In this document: positions 1 to 8,429 of the stretch, piece by piece
Layout: the number at the start of each line of letters is the position of its first letter
Numbering within the stretch: the stretch's first letter is position 1
Assembly: GCA_900539035.1 (NCBI GenBank)
Contig: UQAU01000050.1
Coordinates: forward strand, 1-8,531
DNA length: 8,531 nucleotides
Source of the DNA: an uncultured Collinsella sp.
GTDB lineage: Bacteria > Actinomycetota > Coriobacteriia > Coriobacteriales > Coriobacteriaceae
Reading direction: 5' to 3'
Position numbers and translations under genes: made by a program
Notes under the pieces: generated by a model
Seen by the model: only the letters and a program-made list of their open reading frames with translations
What the model was told of the DNA's origin: nothing
Databases searched by the model: none

Positions 1-273
1 AAGCTTGCCATGGCGATAGCGACCGATTGCCCGTACCTCATCCTCGATGAACCGCTGAACGGCCTCGATCCGGGAAAACGGAAAACCTCCTGCGACGCAA
101 TACGCAGCGAAGTGGCGCGGGGACGCAGCGTGCTCATTTCAAGCCATCTACTCGACGACCTGGCAGACCTCACCGACTCGTTCTACTTCATCGAGTCCGG
201 CACGCTCGTGAAAAAGACCGAGTCGTCCTCGCAGACGCTCAAGCAGGAATACCTCGATACATACGAAGGATGA
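1..273 (+). CDS. ABC transporter ATP-binding protein, C-terminal fragment (5' end outside window)
   Basis: This is the last 90 residues of an ATPase subunit that powers transport across the cytoplasmic membrane; the frame is open from base 1, so the start lies upstream. Walker B is visible as YLILDEP (residues 12-18 of the visible part, with the catalytic Glu at 17), followed by the D-loop LNGLDP and the switch (H-loop) histidine in ISSHLLDDL (His49). The opening KLAMAIA fits the stretch just after the ABC signature motif. The C-terminus ends soon after the nucleotide-binding fold, as in ATPases that pair with ABC-2 type permeases (drug, lantibiotic or polysaccharide export). No intact permease follows; only a possible remnant lies downstream. 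Codons such as ATA and CTA are rarer in the neighbouring genes, which could mean horizontal origin. Substrate unknown. Confidence 0.88.
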   Translation, partial: KLAMAIATDCPYLILDEPLNGLDPGKRKTSCDAIRSEVARGRSVLISSHLLDDLADLTDSFYFIESGTLVKKTESSSQTLKQEYLDTYEG

Positions 274-291
274 ATGTGGGGGAGTGTTCGG

Positions 292-423
292 ATGAAGTTG
301 ATATTTAAGGTCCAGCTCGTGTTGTGCCGAAAAGACCGTGAACCTTTTGTGGGACACGCGGCGCCGTGGTACCATAGCCGAGTTTGTTGTCTTGGTCGGA
401 AACCAAGACGCCTTATGCGCTGA
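292..423 (+). pseudogene. Possible remnant of an ABC-2 permease gene start
   Basis: A GGGGGAG ribosome-binding site (278-284) stands 7 bases before an ATG at 292, which opens a 43-codon frame. Its first residues, MKLIFKVQL, resemble the cytoplasmic N-terminus of ABC-2 type permeases, and it sits directly behind an ABC ATPase gene where such a permease is expected. After roughly 18 codons the frame runs into the rpmE promoter and leader and ends at a TGA at 421, with no membrane segment. The reading is that a deletion joined the permease start to the rpmE upstream region. The similarity is short, so chance is a real alternative. Confidence 0.3.
347..375 (+). promoter_or_regulatory. Predicted housekeeping-sigma promoter of rpmE
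   Basis: A -35 element TTGTGG (347-352) and a -10 element TACCAT (370-375) are separated by 17 bases. Transcription would start near 382, just before the structured leader. The match is partial (three of six bases at -35, four of six at -10), but the spacing and position are right. Confidence 0.55.
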
Positions 424-459
424 TCGGTAACCAGCGCCTGACCAATAAGGAGTCCTACC
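381..459 (+). ncRNA. Structured rpmE leader RNA, probable L31 autoregulatory leader
   Basis: The untranslated leader contains two hairpins. The first pairs GTCTTGGT (389-396) with ACCAAGAC (402-409), a perfect 8-bp stem around loop CGGAA. The second pairs GCGCTG (417-422) with CAGCGC (432-437). Both carry the motif TCGGWAACCA (396-405 and 424-433). An alternative pairing joins TTGGTC (392-397) to GACCAA (440-445), which directly abuts the TAAGGAG ribosome-binding site (446-452), so a switch affecting translation is possible. L31 leaders, including a coriobacterial class, have been proposed from comparative genomics; whether this one matches that model is from memory and not tested here. The likely role is feedback by free L31. 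Confidence 0.6.
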
Positions 460-885
460 ATGAAGCAGGGTATCCATCCCCAGTATGTCGAGTGCACGGT
501 GACGTGCTCCTGCGGCAACACCTTCAAGACGCACGCTACCGTGTCCGAGATGAAGGTTGAGCTTTGCAACGAGTGCCACCCGTTCTACACCGGCCAGCAG
601 AAGTTCGTCGACACCGGTGGACGCGTCCAGCGCTTCGCCGACAAGTTCGGTGGCGCCGCTGCCGCCCAGCTCAAGAAGGCCGAGGAGGCCAAGGCTGCCA
701 AGGCTGCCAAGGCTGCTGAGGCCGAGGCCGCTCGCAAGGCCGCCGCTGAGGCTAAGGCTGCCGAGAAGGCCAAGCGTGCTGCTAAGTTTGCCGAGGAGGC
801 TGCCAAGCAGGCCGCCGAGGCTCCCGCAGAGGCTCCCGTCGAGGAGGCCGCTGCCGAGGCCGAGACCACCGAGGCTGCTGAGTAA
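460..885 (+). CDS. rpmE: 50S ribosomal protein L31 with long Ala/Lys/Glu-rich C-terminal tail
   Basis: L31 binds the large subunit near the central protuberance and helps bridge it to the small subunit. Residues 1-65 are a normal L31: MKQGIHPQY start and the zinc-binding pattern Cys16-x-Cys18 with Cys36-x-x-Cys39, followed by HPFYTGQQKFVDTGGRV. With all four cysteines this is the zinc-containing (C+) form. The usual family length is about 66-90 residues; here 141. Residues 66-141 are almost wholly Ala, Lys and Glu, with KAA-type repeats first (basic and acidic mixed) and an acidic APAEAPVEE-like end; the tail is probably helical or disordered. The start at 460 has a TAAGGAG site 7 bases upstream. 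The gene is monocistronic, between its own promoter and leader and a strong terminator. Confidence 0.96.
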   Translation: MKQGIHPQYVECTVTCSCGNTFKTHATVSEMKVELCNECHPFYTGQQKFVDTGGRVQRFADKFGGAAAAQLKKAEEAKAAKAAKAAEAEAARKAAAEAKAAEKAKRAAKFAEEAAKQAAEAPAEAPVEEAAAEAETTEAAE

Positions 886-922
886 ATAGCTCGCCGCGGA
901 ATCGCTCGCATTCATGGCATGA

Positions 923-962
923 GGGGCGTGCATCCATTTGGGTGCGCGGCCCTTTTCTTTTT
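923..962 (+). terminator. Rho-independent terminator of rpmE
   Basis: A 13-bp stem (923-935 with 940-952) with one G-G mismatch, two G-T pairs and an ATTT loop is followed by a T-rich tract (953-962). It lies 37 bases after the rpmE stop codon. Confidence 0.9.
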
Positions 963-973
963 GATTAGTGCAA

Positions 974-1062
974 ACTAACCTGTCCCCATGGCACCACATG
1001 GCAGAGAGGCAGCGTTTGCCCAGATAGACCTGCCAAAATTAACTTGTCCCATTGTGGCAGGT
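974..1062. repeat. Intergenic repeat: two diverged copies of a TAACYTGTCCC element
   Basis: TAACCTGTCCCCATGGCACC (976-995) and TAACTTGTCCCATTGTGGCA (1040-1059) share a core. On the minus strand both read as GGGACARGTTA. The second copy lies between an 8-bp inverted repeat, ACCTGCCA (1028-1035) and TGGCAGGT (1055-1062). No open reading frame is credible here. Elements with a GGGGACAGGT core are known in intergenic regions of many bacteria, sometimes next to REP-associated transposases; no transposase is present in this window. Confidence 0.5.
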
Positions 1063-1125
1063 TGGTCGTAGTTATTACGTGGCGGTCGAGCTCGACTGTA
1101 TAGGCCGCGCCTTGTTTGGCTAAAG

Positions 1126-1131
1126 TACAAT
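1126..1131 (+). promoter_or_regulatory. Predicted -10 element of the secA-prfB operon
   Basis: TACAAT matches the -10 consensus at five of six positions and lies 63 bases before the secA start. No good -35 hexamer is seen at 16-18 bases upstream, so the promoter may be weak or activator dependent. The predicted leader contains an 8-bp hairpin, TCGCCCGC (1146-1153) with GTGGGCGA (1165-1172), ending about 10 bases before the ribosome-binding site. Confidence 0.4.
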
Positions 1132-1193
1132 CATCTGTGTTTAACTCGCCCGCAGCTGCACGGCGTGGGCGATGGCCAAAAAAGGAAAACCAC

Positions 1194-4000
<2,807 letters not shown>

Positions 4001-4001
<1 letters not shown>

Positions 4002-5149
4002 TGGCTGAGGCTTTAGAGGTAACGCCCGCCGAGCTGGACGCGTTTGCGGACCGGCTCGGTGAGGTCGAGTCGTATCTCCACCTGGACGAGAAGCGTACCC
4101 GCGTGTCCGAGCTCGAGGCCAAAAGTGTTGCCCCTGGCTTTTGGGATGACGCCGACGCCGCCCGTGCCACCATGGAGGAGATTGCGCGCAACAAGGAGGA
4201 TATCGCTGCCGTGGACACCGCGCGCGGCGAGCTTTCCGATGCCCGCGCCGCGCTGGAGCTTGCCGATGAGATGGGGGATGACCCCGACGCCGCCGCCCTT
4301 CGCGAGGAGGCTGCAGCCACGGCTGAGCGCCTGGCCCGTGCCATCGATGAGCTTGAGCTTTCGAGCTGGTTTACCGGTGAGTTCGATCACGGCGATGCCA
4401 TTGTGACTATCAAGCCCGGACAGGGTGGCCTGGAGGCCCAGGACTGGACCTTCATGCTCTTTAAGATGTACATGAAGTACTGCCAGCGTCGCGGCTGGAA
4501 GGTCACCATCAACGACTGTCCTGCGGCCGAGGTCATCGGCATTGACCGCGCGACCTTTACCGTCGAGGGCAAGGACGCATTTGGCATGCTGCGCGCCGAG
4601 GCCGGCGTCCACCGCTTGGTGCGCATCAGCCCCACCGACGACAAGAAGCGCCGCCAGACCACGTTTGCCGGCGTCGAGGTCATCCCCGTGCTACCCGATG
4701 ATATCGACATCGAGATCAGTCCCGACGACATCCGCGTGGACGTGTACCACGCGAGCGGCCCGGGCGGTCAGGGCGTCAACACCACTGACTCCGCCGTGCG
4801 CGTGACGCATTTTCCCAGCGGCATTGTGGTCACCTGCCAAAACGAGCGCAGCCAGATCCAGAACAAGGCCGCGTGCATGCAGATCCTCAAGGCTCGCCTG
4901 TACGAGATTGAGCTCGAGAAGCGCGCCGAGGCCCTGGATGAGATTCGCGGACCCAAGACCACGATTGGTTTTGGCAACCAGATTCGCAGCTACGTGCTCT
5001 ACCCGTATCAGATGGTCAAGGATCTGCGCTCGGGTGTGGAGACCAGCAATGTCGAGGCCGTTCTTGACGATGGCGACCTGGACCCGTTTGTTATTGGCTA
5101 TCACCGTTGGGCTACCGGCAACGCTGACGCGGAGACCCCGTCTGCATAA
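4001..5149 (+). CDS. prfB: Peptide chain release factor 2 (RF2), frameshift-independent
   Basis: RF2 recognises UGA and UAA in the ribosomal A site and triggers release of the finished protein. The 382-residue product has the helical N-terminal domain (about 1-110), the decoding domain, and the catalytic GGQ (Gly255-Gly256-Gln257) in ASGPGGQGVNTTDSAVR. At the decoding tripeptide the sequence is HRLVRISPTDDKKRRQTTF, so residues 210-212 are Ser-Pro-Thr where RF2 normally has Ser-Pro-Phe; Val207, which distinguishes RF2 from the Gln of RF1, is kept. The gene is one open frame: the site of the usual +1 programmed frameshift (near residues 25-27, TAT CTC CAC) has no TGA, so this RF2 does not control its own synthesis in the usual way. 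AGGA (3990-3993) inside the secA end serves as ribosome-binding site, and the TAATG overlap implies translational coupling to secA. Confidence 0.96.
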
Positions 5150-5176
5150 ACCGCCCGGTTCATGTGGAAATGGATT

Positions 5177-5204
5177 AAAACCCTCCCAGCAGGGTGGTTT
5201 TGTA
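5177..5204. terminator. Terminator hairpin 1 after prfB
   Basis: CCCT (5181-5184) pairs with AGGG (5191-5194), and the flanking AAAA (5177-5180) pairs with TTTT (5198-5201) across a TGG bulge. The A-tract and T-tract allow it to work in either direction. It starts 28 bases after the prfB stop. Confidence 0.6.
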
Positions 5205-5212
5205 TCCAGAGC

Positions 5213-5236
5213 AAACCCTGCGCAGGGGTGGTTTTT
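5213..5236. terminator. Terminator hairpin 2 after prfB
   Basis: CCCT (5216-5219) pairs with AGGG (5224-5227) around GCGC, with AAA (5213-5215) facing the T-run 5232-5236 across a GTGG bulge. It has the same architecture and nearly the same arms as the hairpin just upstream, so the two look like a tandem duplication. Confidence 0.6.
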
Positions 5237-5250
5237 GTCCGGCGAATCGG

Positions 5251-5256
5251 TAGAAT
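5251..5256 (+). promoter_or_regulatory. Possible -10 element for the YitT-family gene
   Basis: TAGAAT matches the -10 consensus at five of six positions, 61 bases before the predicted start codon. No convincing -35 is seen, since the hexamer position falls in the second terminator hairpin. Low certainty. Confidence 0.35.
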
Positions 5257-5276
5257 CGAATACAGCAAGAAGTTCG

Positions 5277-5304
5277 AAGCGCATCCGATGGGGTGCGCTT
5301 TTTT
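5277..5304 (+). terminator. Terminator-like hairpin in the leader of the YitT-family gene
   Basis: AAGCGCATCC (5277-5286) pairs with GGGTGCGCTT (5291-5300): a 10-bp stem with one G-T pair and a GATG tetraloop, ending in six T (5299-5304). It ends 12 bases before the ATG. It could be a third terminator for secA-prfB readthrough, or an attenuator if transcription starts near 5263. Confidence 0.75.
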
Positions 5305-5316
5305 GAGGGAGGCAGC

Positions 5317-6207
5317 ATGGCATATCGTCTGGACATCAAGCGCATTCTTTCGATGAACTTCTTTCACGACCTGCCCCAGATTATGTTGGGGTGCGCTCTG
5401 GCCGCTATTGCGACCGACCTGTTTTTGATTCCCAACGGCCTTGCTGCCGGTGGCGTTACGGGCCTTGCCACCATTATCCAGGCGGTCGGTGCATCGCGCG
5501 GCCTATCGCTTCCCGTTGGCATTCAGACGATCGTGATGAACGCCTTGCTGTTGCTGGTCGTTATGCGCGAGGGTGGCATGTTCTACGTGGTGCAGACCGC
5601 GACGGGCTTTGTGCTGCTGGGCTTCTTTACCGATCTGTTCGCCCCGTTTGTAGCACCTCTGGCGGATGCGGACCTGATGCTCCCTGCCATGTGGGGCGGC
5701 ATTATTACGGGCATCGGTTACGGCATGGTGTTGCGCGCCGGCGCCAACACCGGCGGCTCGGACACGATTGGCCAAATCATCTCGCGTAACACCTCGCTGC
5801 CGGTGGGCTCGACCGTCATGGCGATCGATGTTGCCGTATGCGCGCTATCGGCTCCGGTCTTTTCAATCGAAAACGCACTGTATGCAGGCCTTTCGATGGT
5901 CATTAGCGGCTACGTGATCGATGCCGTGGTCGATGGTGGCAACAAACGTCGTATGGTACTCATCATCTCGGACAAGTTCCCTGATATCGCTGCCGATATC
6001 ATGTATGGTCTGGGTCGTGGTTGCACCAAGTTTAAGGCGACTGGCATGTATTCGGGTGCCGAGAAGCCGGTGATTATGGTCATCGTGAGCCGTCGAGAGC
6101 TCAATACCCTCAAGACGATCGTGCGCGAGCGCGATCCTCACGCCATTGTGACGGTCGCTGACGTTACGGAAGCCTTCGGCGAGGGATTCAAGGACATTAG
6201 CGCGTAG
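5317..6207 (+). CDS. YitT family membrane protein (DUF161 plus DUF2179 domains)
   Basis: This 296-residue integral membrane protein has unknown transport or signalling function; the family is widespread in Firmicutes and gut anaerobes. The start is taken as ATG 5317 (MAYRLDIKR), with GAGGGAGG (5305-5312) just upstream; an upstream GTG at 5293 would lie inside the terminator hairpin. Residues about 16-205 hold six or so hydrophobic segments, including the conserved stretches LIPNGLAAGGVTG and RAGANTGGSD (140-149), typical of the YitT membrane domain. Residues 209-296 (from NKRRMVLIIS) form the soluble C-terminal DUF2179 domain, including the GRGCTKFKATGMYSG stretch expected of the family. It stands alone, between terminator hairpins and the transketolase promoter, and ends with TAG. 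Confidence 0.9.
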   Translation: MAYRLDIKRILSMNFFHDLPQIMLGCALAAIATDLFLIPNGLAAGGVTGLATIIQAVGASRGLSLPVGIQTIVMNALLLLVVMREGGMFYVVQTATGFVLLGFFTDLFAPFVAPLADADLMLPAMWGGIITGIGYGMVLRAGANTGGSDTIGQIISRNTSLPVGSTVMAIDVAVCALSAPVFSIENALYAGLSMVISGYVIDAVVDGGNKRRMVLIISDKFPDIAADIMYGLGRGCTKFKATGMYSGAEKPVIMVIVSRRELNTLKTIVRERDPHAIVTVADVTEAFGEGFKDISA

Positions 6208-6300
6208 GGGCGACCGCGTTCCATCCAAAAGACGTTCACATTGATAAACCGTTTCATCAGCGGTTCTGCCTGCTAAATTGTTCAAATAATGATAAAAACT

Positions 6301-6329
6301 CTGGTAAAGCCATCAGTTTCCAGCATAAT
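6301..6329 (+). promoter_or_regulatory. Predicted promoter of the transketolase operon, with overlapping inverted repeat
   Basis: CATAAT (6324-6329) matches the -10 consensus at five of six positions. CTGGTA (6301-6306) is a weak -35 at 17-base spacing. AT-rich DNA lies upstream (6277-6299). The -35 and spacer are covered by an imperfect inverted repeat, CTGGtAAA (6301-6308) and TTTCCAG (6317-6323), which could be an operator. The leader to the start codon would be about 80 bases. Confidence 0.45.
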
Positions 6330-6414
6330 GAATGACGTACGTGCATTGCGGCTGTGTTGGGATTACCTTCGGTGCCGTGCGCATTTTGTCTAATGAGGAT
6401 GAAAGGAAGGCACA

Positions 6415-7245
6415 ATGAGCGACGAAGAGCTCAAAAAGGTTGCCAACGAGGTAAGGAAGGGCATCGTCACCGGCGTGCACGCTGCCAAGTCCGGCCATCC
6501 GGGCGGTTCGCTCGGCGCTGCCGACATCATGACCTATCTGTACTTTGAGGAAATGAACGTCGACCCGGCCGATCCCCGCAAGGCCGACCGCGATCGCTTT
6601 GTGCTTTCCAAGGGCCACTGCGCTCCGGGCCTGTACGCCGTGCTTGCCGAGCGCGGGTTCTTCCCCAAGGAGGACCTCAAGACGCTGCGCCATATTGGCA
6701 GCCACCTGCAGGGTCACCCCAACATGAACGACACCCCGGGCGTCGACATGTCCACCGGTTCGCTCGGCCAGGGCATTTCCGCCGCCGTGGGCATGGCCGT
6801 TGCCGCCAAGCACTGGGGCGATACTTACCGCACGTACGCCTTGCTGGGCGATGGCGAGAGCGAGGAGGGCCAGGTCTGGGAGGCAGCCATGTTTGCCGGC
6901 AACCAGCAGCTCGATAACCTCTGCGTGATCGTCGACCACAACGGCCTTCAGATTGACGGTCCCGTCGAGGAGGTCAACGACCCCATGCCGCTCGCCGACA
7001 AGTTCCGTGCCTTTAAGTTCCACGTGGTGGAGCTCGCCGACGGCAACGACTTCGATCAGATTCGCGCCGCCTTTGCCGAGGCCCGCGCCACCAAGGGCCA
7101 GCCGACCGCCATTATCGCCGAGACCCTGAAGGGCAAGGGCGTCTCCTTTATGGAGAACCAGGTGGGTTGGCACGGCAAGGCCCCCAACGATGAACAGTTT
7201 GAGCAGGCCATGGCAGAGCTCACGGCCGCCGGAGAGGAGCTCTAG
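6415..7245 (+). CDS. tkt: Transketolase, N-terminal (thiamine diphosphate-binding) subunit
   Basis: Together with the next gene this forms transketolase, which moves two-carbon ketol units between sugar phosphates in the non-oxidative pentose phosphate pathway, in the cytoplasm. The 276-residue product covers the pyrophosphate-binding half of the enzyme: SGHPGGSLG (26-34) near the N-terminus, LSKGH (64-68), the thiamine diphosphate motif starting GDGESEEG (145-152) and ending at Asn176 in VDHNG. AAAGGAAGG (6402-6410) precedes the ATG at 6415. It ends with TAG one base before the next ATG. Split transketolases are common in anaerobes and archaea, and the split falls at the usual domain border. 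This is not DXS, which is a single longer chain. Confidence 0.95.
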   Translation: MSDEELKKVANEVRKGIVTGVHAAKSGHPGGSLGAADIMTYLYFEEMNVDPADPRKADRDRFVLSKGHCAPGLYAVLAERGFFPKEDLKTLRHIGSHLQGHPNMNDTPGVDMSTGSLGQGISAAVGMAVAAKHWGDTYRTYALLGDGESEEGQVWEAAMFAGNQQLDNLCVIVDHNGLQIDGPVEEVNDPMPLADKFRAFKFHVVELADGNDFDQIRAAFAEARATKGQPTAIIAETLKGKGVSFMENQVGWHGKAPNDEQFEQAMAELTAAGEEL

Positions 7246-7246
7246 G

Positions 7247-8188
7247 ATGGCAGACGTCAAGAAAATCGCCACGCGCGTAAGCTACGGCGAGGCCCTCGTC
7301 GAGCTCGCCAACGAGCACGATGACTTTGTGGTCCTCGACGCCGACCTGGCCGCCGCCACGCAGACCGGCAAGTTCAAGGCGGCCTGCCCCGACCGCTTCT
7401 TCGATGTGGGCATCGCCGAGAGCAACCTGATGGGTGTTGCCGCCGGTATCGCAACCACCGGCCGCGTCGCCTTCGCGAGCAGCTTTGCCATGTTTGCCGC
7501 CGGCCGCGCCTTTGAGCAGGTCCGCAACTCCATCGGCTATCCGCATCTCAACGTTAAGATCGGTGCCACGCACGCCGGTATCTCGGTGGGCGAGGACGGC
7601 GCCACGCACCAGTGCTGCGAGGATATCGCCCTCATGCGCGTCATCCCCGGCATGACCGTTGTTGTTCCGGCCGACGACGTCGAGGCCCGCGCCGTGACGC
7701 GCGCCGCCTACGAGTGCGACGGCCCCGTGTACATGCGCTTCGCCCGTTTGGCCTCGCCGGTTATCAACGACCCCGAGACCTACAAGTTCGAGTTGGGTAA
7801 GGGTATTGTCATGCGCGAGGGCGCCGATGTGACCATCATCGCCTGCGGCCTGATGGTCGGCGAGGCTCTCGAGGCCGCCGAACAGCTCGCTGCCGAGGGC
7901 ATCGACGCCGAGGTCATCAACATGCACACCATCAAGCCCATCGATGCCGACCTGATCGTCAAGAGCGCCACCAAGACCGGCCACGTCGTGACCGTCGAGG
8001 AGCACTCCGTGATCGGTGGCCTGGGCAGCGCCGTTGCCGACGTCCTGTGCGAGCAGTGCCCGACGCCGCTCAAGAAGATCGGCGTCAACGACACCTTCGG
8101 TGAGTCCGGCCCGGGTGCCGAGCTCCTGCACAAGTACGGCCTGGACGCCGCCAACATCGTGGCGACCACCAAGGAGTTCTTGGCCTAG
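7247..8188 (+). CDS. tkt: Transketolase, C-terminal (pyrimidine-binding and C) subunit
   Basis: The 313-residue product supplies the pyrimidine-binding domain and the C-terminal domain that complete the transketolase active site. FDVGIAESN contains the catalytic glutamate (Glu58) that activates thiamine diphosphate; HAGISVGEDGATHQ matches the conserved substrate loop; the C-terminal domain includes VEEHSVIGGLGSAV and the GESGPGAELLHKYGL stretch. The start chosen is ATG 7247, since AGGAG (7235-7239) within the end of the upstream gene lies 7 bases before it; an earlier ATG at 7190 in the same frame would overlap the upstream gene by 56 bases. The one-base gap suggests coupled translation, giving equal subunit amounts. 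A related family, the DXS-like or sugar-specific split transketolases, is possible but less likely. Confidence 0.94.
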   Translation: MADVKKIATRVSYGEALVELANEHDDFVVLDADLAAATQTGKFKAACPDRFFDVGIAESNLMGVAAGIATTGRVAFASSFAMFAAGRAFEQVRNSIGYPHLNVKIGATHAGISVGEDGATHQCCEDIALMRVIPGMTVVVPADDVEARAVTRAAYECDGPVYMRFARLASPVINDPETYKFELGKGIVMREGADVTIIACGLMVGEALEAAEQLAAEGIDAEVINMHTIKPIDADLIVKSATKTGHVVTVEEHSVIGGLGSAVADVLCEQCPTPLKKIGVNDTFGESGPGAELLHKYGLDAANIVATTKEFLA

Positions 8189-8235
8189 AGCAGCCATCGC
8201 TCAATCGGCAATAAGCCAATCGCATTCAAATGCAG

Positions 8236-8269
8236 ACAGGGGCGTCCTCAAAGAGGGCGGCCCTGTTTT
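8236..8269 (+). terminator. Rho-independent terminator of the transketolase operon
   Basis: A 14-bp stem (8236-8249 with 8253-8266) with one G-G mismatch and one G-T pair closes on an AAA loop and runs into TTTT (8266-8269). It lies 47 bases after the stop codon. Confidence 0.9.
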
Positions 8270-8302
8270 ATATTTCAGCTAAATCAGAGCCGAACCAAGC
8301 GA

Positions 8303-8374
8303 GGCTTTCTCCGGGAAGAGAGCCCAGTACAGCAAAGTGCAATTCAGACCCTTCCAACTTTGTATATGCAGTAC
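8303..8374. repeat. Noncoding DNA with inverted repeats
   Basis: A hairpin pairs GGCTTTCT (8303-8310) with AGAGAGCC (8317-8324) around CCGGGA, without a T-tract. Next to it CAAAGT (8333-8338) faces ACTTTG (8357-8362), and both are bounded on the outside by GTAC (8327-8330 and 8371-8374). No reading frame is credible. It could be a regulatory region of a gene beyond the window, or an intergenic repeat. Confidence 0.35.
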
Positions 8375-8429
8375 CCCAAGATAAACGCGGCGGCCCCTTA
8401 GTAGCCGCAGGCCCCCGGGACCGGGTTAA

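Noticed and set aside
1..6. HindIII recognition sequence AAGCTT exactly at the window start, suggesting a cloning junction
   Set aside because: It reads naturally as Lys-Leu in the ABC ATPase frame, and no vector sequence is visible.
148..999. 283-codon minus-strand frame across rpmE
   Set aside because: Its Leu/Gly/Ser-rich product is the complement of the Ala/Lys/Glu repeats of the L31 tail, and it spans a clear terminator and promoter.
1116..1193. Upstream TTG start for secA
   Set aside because: It overlaps the likely promoter, lacks a ribosome-binding site, and adds 26 residues unlike SecA N-termini; ATG 1194 has a good site.
5293..5316. Upstream GTG start for the YitT-family gene
   Set aside because: The codon sits in the 3' arm of the terminator hairpin and no ribosome-binding site precedes it.
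6208..6414. Possible tRNA or riboswitch in the gap before the transketolase genes
   Set aside because: No cloverleaf, no known riboswitch core and only short weak stems (for example AACCG 6247-6251 with CGGTT 6261-6265).
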